Notes under the pieces: model-generated
Told to the model about the DNA's origin: nothing
The model's database searches: none
What the model saw: only the letters and a program-made list of their open reading frames with translations
Shown: in pieces, positions 42,206 through 47,070 of the stretch
How positions within the stretch are numbered: the first letter of the stretch is position 1
How the letters are laid out: each line of letters begins with the position of its first letter
DNA from: an uncultured Bacteroidales bacterium
Lineage (GTDB): Bacteria > Bacteroidota > Bacteroidia > Bacteroidales > Bacteroidaceae
Direction of reading: 5' to 3'
Assembly (NCBI GenBank): GCA_902763865.1
Contig: CACWTR010000017.1
Coordinates: 1 to 47,070 of the forward strand
Length of the DNA: 47,070 nucleotides
Made by a program: the position numbers and the translations under genes

Positions 42206-42716
42206 CAGAAAACGACGCCCCACCCTGCTGCTTCTCCTGATGGTCATTTCCCTCACGGCATGCACCATCAGCTATCGCTTCAATGGTGCCAGCATCGACT
42301 ACACCACCACGAAAACCATACAAATAGATAACTTCCCCATTCGCAGCGCATACGTCTGGGCGCCCATGCAGGGTATCTTCCAGAACAGGATTACAGAAAT
42401 CTACACCAATCAGACAAAGCTGCGTCAGGTGACGAAGAACGGCGACCTGCAACTCGCAGGAGAAATCGTAGCCTTCGACCAGTTCAACAAAGGAATCTCC
42501 AGCGACGGATACAGCAGCCAGGTGCAACTCAAGATGACGGTCAACGTCCGCTTCGTCAACAACAAGAAGCATACCGACGACTTCGAGCGGCAGTTCTCGG
42601 CAACATCCGAATATGATGCATCCCAGCAGCTCAACTCTGTCCAGGAGGAACTCGTCACGCAGATGGTCCGGGACATTGCAGAGCAAATCTTCAACGCCAC
42701 GGTTGCCAACTGGTAG
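42189..42716 (+). CDS. lptE: LptE-type LPS-assembly lipoprotein
   Basis: A 175-residue lipoprotein (signal LLLLLMVISLTAC; lipobox LTAC with Cys about residue 25). The mature start TISYRFNGASIDYTTTKTIQ and LQLAGEIVAFDQFNKGIS match the LptE family of Bacteroidota, which plugs the LptD barrel for lipopolysaccharide export. It begins 17 bp before the end of the sigma-54 activator gene, so the two are probably translationally coupled, a gene order kept in other Bacteroidales. Confidence 0.85.
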   Translation: MESTNSRKRRPTLLLLLMVISLTACTISYRFNGASIDYTTTKTIQIDNFPIRSAYVWAPMQGIFQNRITEIYTNQTKLRQVTKNGDLQLAGEIVAFDQFNKGISSDGYSSQVQLKMTVNVRFVNNKKHTDDFERQFSATSEYDASQQLNSVQEELVTQMVRDIAEQIFNATVANW

Positions 42717-42746
42717 GAAACACGTATCAACGCATTGACTAAGACT

Positions 42747-43484
42747 ATGCCACGACAAATCATAGACTACATACGCCGGCCAGAAACCCTCGACAACGAG
42801 GCCATCAGCCAGCTGCAAACTCTCACACAGGAGCATCCCTACTTCCACGTAGCACGCATCCTGCTCCTGCAGGCCCTCCACAAGATGCACTCACCCGCCT
42901 ACGACGAGACGTTGCGCCGCACAGCAATCCTCCTGCCGAGCCGGGAAGCAATCTTCCGCCTCACAGAAGAGCCGCGCTACACTCATGCCGAGGAACGCAA
43001 GCGCTATGACGAAGAGGCCGACTCCTCCGGGTCACGTACCGTTAACCTCATCAACGATTTCCTCGAGGCCCAGACACCCGAATCGCCCGTCAGTCATCCC
43101 ATTGATGCGGCACAGGACTACATCGGCTACCTCCTGCAGCGCGAAAGGGAGCAGGGCGGACAAAAGCAGGACGTGCTGCCCATGAATGGCGGCGGAGTCG
43201 TGGAGGACTTCCTCGAAAGCAAGCCCGGAAGGATTGTCCTCGACGACAGCAACACGAGCGACCGCGAAGAGACACGGACCGACGAGGACATAAAGCCGCA
43301 AAATGACGAAGAGAACGAAATCTTGACCGAAATAATGGCCGGAATTTACATCAAACAAGGCAAATATGAGAATGCAGTGAAAATTATCAGGCAACTTTCC
43401 TTGAAATATCCAAAAAAAAATCGTTACTTTGCAGACCAAATTCGATTTCTTGAGAAACTAATCATAAACAACAAACACAAATAA
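42747..43484 (+). CDS. TPR-like protein upstream of secG
   Basis: 245 residues from ATG 42747 (MPRQIIDYIRRPETL); the frame is open to a TTG at 42735. Two helical regions are visible: an N-terminal one (about 15-75; LQTLTQEHPYFHVARILLLQALHKM) and a C-terminal tetratricopeptide-like hairpin (about 195-240; ILTEIMAGIYIKQGKYENAV then KIIRQLSLKYPKKN). A polar, probably unfolded stretch lies between them. No catalytic motif and no signal peptide are visible. It lies 30 bp after lptE and 4 bp before secG. I infer a cytoplasmic helper protein, but the function is unknown. Confidence 0.8.
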   Translation: MPRQIIDYIRRPETLDNEAISQLQTLTQEHPYFHVARILLLQALHKMHSPAYDETLRRTAILLPSREAIFRLTEEPRYTHAEERKRYDEEADSSGSRTVNLINDFLEAQTPESPVSHPIDAAQDYIGYLLQREREQGGQKQDVLPMNGGGVVEDFLESKPGRIVLDDSNTSDREETRTDEDIKPQNDEENEILTEIMAGIYIKQGKYENAVKIIRQLSLKYPKKNRYFADQIRFLEKLIINNKHK

Positions 43485-43488
43485 ACAC

Positions 43489-43860
43489 ATGTACACATCT
43501 ATCGTAATCCTGATTGTACTGGCATCAGTCCTTATGTGCCTCATCGTGCTGATTCAGGAATCAAAGGGCGGCGGTTTGGCTGCCGACTATTCAAACAACA
43601 ACCAGATTCTTGGCGCTCCCAAGACGACCAACTTCATCGAGAAGGCAACATGGGTGCTTGCCGGCACTATGGTTTTCCTCAGCGTCATCAGCGTTGCATT
43701 CCTGCCCGGAGCAGGCCACCACGACTCCGTCATCATGCAGCAGGCCATTGAGCAGGCAGCCACCAACCCCGGCAATGTTCCCGCTATGGAACAGCCCGCT
43801 GCTACCGATGCTCCGGCAGAGGCACCGGCAGAGACTCCTGCAGAGACTCCTGCACAGTAA
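43489..43860 (+). CDS. secG: Preprotein translocase subunit SecG
   Basis: A 123-residue protein with two membrane helices (1-20 and about 52-75) separated by the conserved loop LIQESKGGGLAADYSNNNQI. It is the small subunit of the SecYEG channel. The C-terminal 45 residues are Ala/Pro/Glu-rich with a short repeat (AEAPAETPAETPAQ), which is typical in Bacteroidota. It ends the rlmN operon; a strong terminator follows at 43913-43967. Confidence 0.95.
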   Translation: MYTSIVILIVLASVLMCLIVLIQESKGGGLAADYSNNNQILGAPKTTNFIEKATWVLAGTMVFLSVISVAFLPGAGHHDSVIMQQAIEQAATNPGNVPAMEQPAATDAPAEAPAETPAETPAQ

Positions 43861-43912
43861 GCGCAACGAATCAGGAATCTTTCCCCTAAGCACCTCCCCG
43901 CAAAGAGGAGAG

Positions 43913-43967
43913 AAAGCCCTCTTCCCGTATCTTCCCCCTCATGGGAAGAGGCCGGAAGAGGGCTTTT
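43913..43967 (+). terminator. Terminator after secG built from a GC-rich palindromic element
   Basis: AAAGCCCTCTTCC (43913-43925) pairs perfectly with GGAAGAGGGCTTT (43954-43966), with a nested hairpin CTTCCC (43931-43936) / GGGAAG (43943-43948), and ends in TTTT. It lies about 50 bp after the secG stop. The CCTCCCC-type sequence just upstream (43892-43898) links it with the elements found inside genes. Confidence 0.85.
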
Positions 43968-43987
43968 CCATTGCTGAATGCACGATG

Positions 43988-44052
43988 GAAAATGATAAAT
44001 GGGTAAATGGTAAACAGAAAATGGATAAATGGTAAATGGGTAAATGGTAAAT
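43988..44052 (+). repeat. AAATGGTAAATGG tandem repeat at the start of the kinase gene
   Basis: Imperfect copies of AAATG(G/A)(G)TAA fill the 56 bp before the kinase gene and run into its first codons. Several ATGs occur in the array; only the one at 44044 opens the long frame, while the one at 44036 stops after four codons. The repeat therefore supplies the start codon, and unit gain or loss would change leader length or start choice. Confidence 0.7.
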
Positions 44053-44904
44053 AGAAGATGGCTTATAGCTGACAGCGGTTCGACAAAGACGGATTGGATT
44101 CTCGTCTCGCCGGACGACGGGAGTCAACTCGAGGTACACACCTGCGGCATCAATCCCGCGCGCGACGCGCGCGATACTATATATAATGTAGTCTTCCACG
44201 ATTTGCTGACCCAGCTTCCTCAGGACTCGGAGGTGCAAAACGTCTGCTTCTACGGAGCAGGATGCATCCAACCGTTCAGTCAGACGGTGTCCGACATCCT
44301 GCACGAAGCCCTGCCCTCCGGCTGCAAGGTCGAGGTGGAGAGCGACCTGCTTGGAGCAGCCCGTGCCCTCTGTGCGGGCAAGCCCGGCATTGCCTGCATC
44401 CTCGGCACAGGCTCCAACAGCTGTCTCTACGACGGCAAAGACATCGTCATGCACACACCGCCACTGGGCTACGTCCTGGGCGACGAAGGAAGCGGTTCCT
44501 ACCTGGGCCGCACGCTCCTGAACGGCCTCTTCAAGGGAATCCTGCCCGCAACGCTCAAAGATGAGTTCTGCGAGAGATACCGGCTGTCGCTGCCTACCGT
44601 CATCGAGCGCGTGTATCGCCAGCCCGCTGCCGCCACGTTCCTCGCATCGCTCGTCCCCTTCATCGCCGACCACCGCCATCTTCCCGCCATCCACGACATG
44701 CTGGTTGCAGCTTTTCGGCGATTCATTTCACAAAACATAGCCATCTACCGCCACCCGGAAATGCCCATTCACTGCGTTGGAGGCATCGCATATCAGTTCG
44801 ACAAGGAATTGCAGGAAGCTGCAACCGCAGAAAAACGTGAAATAGGACAAATCCTCCGCCGTCCTGTCGAAAAGATTATACAATATCACCTAAATTTATG
44901 TTAA
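44044..44904 (+). CDS. BadF/BadG-family kinase (N-acetylglucosamine kinase-like)
   Basis: 286 residues. The ASKHA-fold phosphate-1 motif is WLIADSGSTKTDW near the N-terminus, phosphate-2 is ACILGTGSNSCLYDG (about 120-134), then LGYVLGDEGSGSYLGRTLL, and the adenosine motif region is HCVGGIAYQF. This layout fits the BadF/BadG/BcrA/BcrD ATPase family, whose small Bacteroidota members are annotated as N-acetylglucosamine or N-acetylmuramate-type sugar kinases. The substrate is not certain. It is a single-gene unit after the secG terminator, and its first codons lie in a tandem repeat (43988-44052). Confidence 0.88.
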   Translation: MVNRRWLIADSGSTKTDWILVSPDDGSQLEVHTCGINPARDARDTIYNVVFHDLLTQLPQDSEVQNVCFYGAGCIQPFSQTVSDILHEALPSGCKVEVESDLLGAARALCAGKPGIACILGTGSNSCLYDGKDIVMHTPPLGYVLGDEGSGSYLGRTLLNGLFKGILPATLKDEFCERYRLSLPTVIERVYRQPAAATFLASLVPFIADHRHLPAIHDMLVAAFRRFISQNIAIYRHPEMPIHCVGGIAYQFDKELQEAATAEKREIGQILRRPVEKIIQYHLNLC

Positions 44905-44962
44905 ATCTCATACAAAATCACACAATTTAATAAATTTGTGTTAAAAAACATACAGCAATATC

Positions 44963-44993
44963 TTGCAAAACAAGAAAAAAAACTGTAACTTTG
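44963..44993 (+). promoter_or_regulatory. Promoter of the candidate small RNA
   Basis: TTG (44963-44965), a 20-bp spacer and TAACTTTG (44986-44993), a good match to the Bacteroidota consensus. It lies in a gap where the next gene (cutC) has its own promoter. Confidence 0.65.
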
Positions 44994-44999
44994 CAATCG

Positions 45000-45083
45000 T
45001 TATCCTGAAAACAATCTTTTTACCTTAAACAAAAGCTAATACCAATTGGGAGAGAGTAGCTGTGAAGCCACTCTCTTTTTTTT
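45000..45083 (+). ncRNA. Candidate small RNA of about 80 nt
   Basis: A consensus promoter (44963-44993) is followed after about 80 bp by an intrinsic terminator (45051-45083). There is no ATG-started frame between them. The body is A/U-rich (CTTAAACAAAAGCTAATACC) and the 3' hairpin is AGAGAGT-A-GCT / AGC-C-ACTCTCT. As it has its own start and stop signals, I infer an independent non-coding transcript. A leader of cutC that usually terminates early is an alternative, but cutC has a better promoter of its own. No known RNA family was recognised. Confidence 0.55.
45051..45083 (+). terminator. Intrinsic terminator of the candidate small RNA
   Basis: AGAGAGT (45051-45057) pairs with ACTCTCT (45070-45076), the stem continuing as GCT/AGC after one mismatch, with a GTGA loop and then a run of eight T (45076-45083). 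Confidence 0.85.
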
Positions 45084-45174
45084 GTATATCAGAAAATGTG
45101 TATCACTCATATATACATAGAAGAGAAAGGGTTCGAAGGATTGGGGCTTTTCCTGCAAGTTTCCGGCAAGGAAT

Positions 45175-45205
45175 TTGGCTGGTAACAAAAAATTGCTTAT
45201 TTTTG
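45175..45205 (+). promoter_or_regulatory. Promoter of cutC
   Basis: TTTG (45175-45178), a 19-bp spacer and TATTTTTG (45198-45205): full match to TTTG-N19-TAnnTTTG. The ATG at 45219 follows 14 bp after the -7 box, so the leader is very short. Confidence 0.7.
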
Positions 45206-45218
45206 CACAGGAAATGGA

Positions 45219-45929
45219 ATGGCTATGCATAGACCAACATGTAAACTTGAAGTCTGCTGCGCCGACATGCAGAGCGTGCGTGCAGCCGTAGAAGGCGGAG
45301 CACAGCGTATAGAACTGTGCCAAGCCCTCGGGCTGGACGGTCTGACGCCTTCTGCGGGGATGATTGAGTCCGCCGTAGAGACGGGCATCGCCGTGCAGGT
45401 GCTTATCCGCCCCCGCGAAGGCAACTTCATCTATAGCAAGGACGAAGTGCTCTGCATGCAGAGAGACGTGCGCCGGGTTCGTCAGCTGGGAGCAGGCGGC
45501 ATCGTGATTGGAGCCCTGATGCCCGACGGGAGTATTGACCAGGAGACCACCCGCCGCCTGGTGGATGAGGCAGAGGGCCTGAGCATCACCTTTCACCGTG
45601 CTTTCGATGTCTGCAGCCAGCCTCGGGAGGCGCTGGAACAGATTGTCTCCCTGGGGTGTCACCGTCTGCTCACTTCCGGCCAGGCTGCCACAGCCGAACA
45701 GGGCATGCCGCTCCTGAAGGAGCTGGTCAACCAGGCAGCCGGACGCATCATTATCATGCCCGGTGCAGGCGTCAGCCCAAGGAATGCCGCCCGAATTCTC
45801 TCCGAGACAGGGGCACGGGAGATACACGGTTCCCTGCGTAGCGACGGTCACACCGACCCGCAACTCGTCCGGTCCGTGGTTCAGACGCTGACGGACAGCT
45901 GTTTCGATAATTTTGCAGGCAAATCATGA
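45219..45929 (+). CDS. cutC: CutC-family protein
   Basis: A 236-residue TIM-barrel protein. CutC signatures include LEVCCADMQSVRAAVEGGAQ followed by RIELCQALGLDGLTPSAGMI, the segment VQVLIRPREGNFIYSKDEV, ITFHRAFDVCSQPREALEQI and HRLLTSGQAATAEQG. CutC was named for copper homeostasis, but its biochemical role is not settled. A short leader follows the promoter at 45175-45205. The stop overlaps the next gene as ATGA, so it is co-transcribed with a glycosyltransferase. Confidence 0.92.
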   Translation: MAMHRPTCKLEVCCADMQSVRAAVEGGAQRIELCQALGLDGLTPSAGMIESAVETGIAVQVLIRPREGNFIYSKDEVLCMQRDVRRVRQLGAGGIVIGALMPDGSIDQETTRRLVDEAEGLSITFHRAFDVCSQPREALEQIVSLGCHRLLTSGQAATAEQGMPLLKELVNQAAGRIIIMPGAGVSPRNAARILSETGAREIHGSLRSDGHTDPQLVRSVVQTLTDSCFDNFAGKS

Positions 45930-46813
45930 GACTGTCAATTCTGATTCCGACATACAATTACGACTGCAGCCGGCTGATACGGCAGCTGCACGGGCAGTTG
46001 CCGCCCGACGGCGAGCTGATTGTGGGCGATGACTGTTCGACCGACCAAGATGCGGTCCTGAGGAACAGTCAGGCAGCCCGCTTGCCGGGATGCAGAATCT
46101 TCCGGCCAGCCTGCAACCTGGGGCGTGCTGCCATCCGGAACGCCCTCGCCCGCGAAGCGAAAGGCGAATGGTTGCTCTTCGTCGATGCTGATGCCGAAGT
46201 GCGCAGCGAGTCGTTCATTGCCGACTATCTGTCGCAGGCGGCAGGCAGAGAAGTCGTCTGCGGCGGAACGGGCAACCTGCCCCGCTGCCCTAGCCCTGAA
46301 GCTCGCCTGAGGTACGACTACGAGGTTGCCGCCGAGGGACGTCTGACGCTCGCTCAGCGCCGCCGCTTCCCCTATGCACAGTTCACCACGTTCAACTTCC
46401 TTATCCGGCGGGACACTTTCCTTGCCATTCTTTTCGACGAGAGCCTGCACCAGTACGGACACGAGGACACGCGCTTCGGCCTTGCGCTCAGGCAACGTGG
46501 GATTGAGGTCCACCACATCGAAAACAAGCTGACCCACCTGGGCCTGGAGGATGCCGACGTGTATCTGTCAAAGACGGAGACAGCGCTCCGCTCGCTTGCC
46601 TCGATGGATATCGGGCAGCGTCGGCACGTCCGCGTTTCGTCTCTGGCCCTTCGCCTCCGCCGTCTTCATTTGCTTGGGCTTGTGCGTCTTCTCTTTTCCG
46701 TGTCCAAGCCTCTGCTCCGCGCCAACCTGCTCGGAAAACATCCCAACCAAAAGCTGTTTGCATTCTATAAGCTCGGTTACTACGCCGCAATCCCCTCCGC
46801 CACGCGGTTATAA
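45926..46813 (+). CDS. Glycosyltransferase family 2
   Basis: A 295-residue GT-A glycosyltransferase. The N-terminus MRLSILIPTYNYDCSRLIRQ, then GELIVGDDCSTD and the DxD-type motif LFVDADAEV (about 85-92), are typical of GT2. A later FDESLHQYGHEDTRFGLAL holds the acceptor-side ED motif. The C-terminal 70 residues are basic and hydrophobic and may attach it to the membrane. The acceptor is unknown; cell-surface polysaccharide or glycan synthesis is the general expectation. It overlaps cutC by 4 bp. Confidence 0.9.
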   Translation: MRLSILIPTYNYDCSRLIRQLHGQLPPDGELIVGDDCSTDQDAVLRNSQAARLPGCRIFRPACNLGRAAIRNALAREAKGEWLLFVDADAEVRSESFIADYLSQAAGREVVCGGTGNLPRCPSPEARLRYDYEVAAEGRLTLAQRRRFPYAQFTTFNFLIRRDTFLAILFDESLHQYGHEDTRFGLALRQRGIEVHHIENKLTHLGLEDADVYLSKTETALRSLASMDIGQRRHVRVSSLALRLRRLHLLGLVRLLFSVSKPLLRANLLGKHPNQKLFAFYKLGYYAAIPSATRL

Positions 46814-46917
46814 AGTCGTATCAACACGCAAGCAGCGCAGGCGGAACCGATAGCTGAGTTCTATTATTCGCATTGACGCGTTCTGAGGGATGAAACGCGA
46901 CTAATTTACTTTTAACA

Positions 46918-46943
46918 ACGAATTACACGAATTACACGAATTA
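46918..46943. repeat. ACGAATTAC tandem repeat, period 9
   Basis: Three units of ACGAATTAC (the last ACGAATTAT) at a 9-bp period in the convergent gap 46814-46961. The rest of that gap holds a weak hairpin, GCGTT/AACGC (about 46876-46899), and nothing else recognisable. Confidence 0.7.
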
Positions 46944-46947
46944 TAAA

Positions 46948-46976
46948 GAGGGCGCATCCTGTTACGGGTGCGCCTC
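46948..46976 (-). terminator. Terminator overlapping the stop codon of the right-edge gene
   Basis: GAGGGCGCATCC (46948-46959) and GGGTGCGCCTC (46966-46976) pair with one bulge. On the minus strand the stem is followed by CTTTATAATT. The loop contains the stop codon (plus 46962-46964) of the leftward frame described at 46962-47070. Confidence 0.65.
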
Positions 46977-47070
46977 TGTTCTCTGTGTCTCTGAAATGCT
47001 TGTTGCATTTGTTGCATTTGTTGCATTTTCCTGCTCTCGTGCTTTGAGCAGGAGGTCGTGGATGTAGATT
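46962..47070 (-). CDS. 3' end of a leftward gene cut by the window edge
   Basis: On the minus strand the frame reads IYIHDLLLKAREQ, then ENATNATNATSISETQRTEAHP and a TAA stop. The first part looks like a normal C-terminal helix. The Asn-Ala-Thr triplets come from TTGCATTTG 9-bp repeats (46987-47022). The terminator hairpin at 46948-46976 overlaps the stop, which supports a real gene end. Too little is present to name the product. Confidence 0.5.
   Translation of the reverse strand, partial: IYIHDLLLKAREQENATNATNATSISETQRTEAHP

Overview
The window looks like a chromosomal segment of a Bacteroidota bacterium, most likely order Bacteroidales and close to Prevotella and relatives. The grounds are: promoters of the form TTTG-N19/20-TAnnTTTG before most operons; almost no Shine-Dalgarno sequences; Bacteroidales families such as DUF5723, DUF4837 and C10 peptidases with a C-terminal sorting tail; and the gene order rlmN-DUF4837-pdxA-like-sigma54 activator-lptE-secG. 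No phage, integrase, IS element, tRNA or CRISPR array was recognised.

Layout. 1-173: leader and promoter of an rRNA operon that runs leftward out of the window. 283-5161 (-): purL and two half-size chromate transporters. 5310-8610 (-): a lipoprotein and a DUF5723 outer-membrane protein. 9210-9899 (-): a Crp/Fnr regulator. 10101-17333 (+): relA, an S9 peptidase and mutS2, with overlapping ends. 17545-23548 (+): a glycogen block (debranching enzyme, glycosyltransferase, GH57-like protein), ending in a ThiD-like/AraC fusion. 23721-27411 (-): an SLC13 transporter and a GH2 glycosidase. 27677-29122 (+): pdxS-pdxT, the DXP-independent PLP synthase. 29236-32187 (+): a secreted C10 peptidase and a 64-residue peptide. 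32380-34119 (-): a 29-residue ribosomal-type protein and RNase G. 34296-35405 (+): mutY, overlapping tail to tail with 35389-37520 (-), a GH109-like protein and 5-formyl-THF cyclo-ligase. 38018-43860 (+): the rlmN-to-secG operon. 44044-46813 (+): a BadF-type kinase, a candidate small RNA, cutC and a glycosyltransferase. The right edge holds the 3' end of a leftward gene.

Most genes are housekeeping. The unusual content is in the repeats. Three intergenic gaps (23.6, 32.2 and 37.8 kb) each carry four contiguous imperfect palindromes on an exact 21- or 22-bp period. The palindrome sequence differs completely between gaps, while two of them share the border word ACACGTCGTGT and a fourth gap (8.85 kb) has a degenerate version. 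I know of no described element of this form, and it is my best candidate for something new. Separately, short tandem repeats (often period 9) and GC-rich hairpin elements sit between genes and also in frame inside purL, mutY, mutS2, pdxT, the ThiD/AraC gene and the C10 peptidase.

Several proteins look like enzymes turned to other uses. The ThiD-like domain fused to an AraC helix-turn-helix lacks the GTGC motif. The GH57-like protein lacks both catalytic residues. A PdxA-like protein lacks its metal ligands in a genome that carries PdxST. The Rel protein has a broken hydrolase domain. All functional statements come from reading motifs by eye; no database search was possible.
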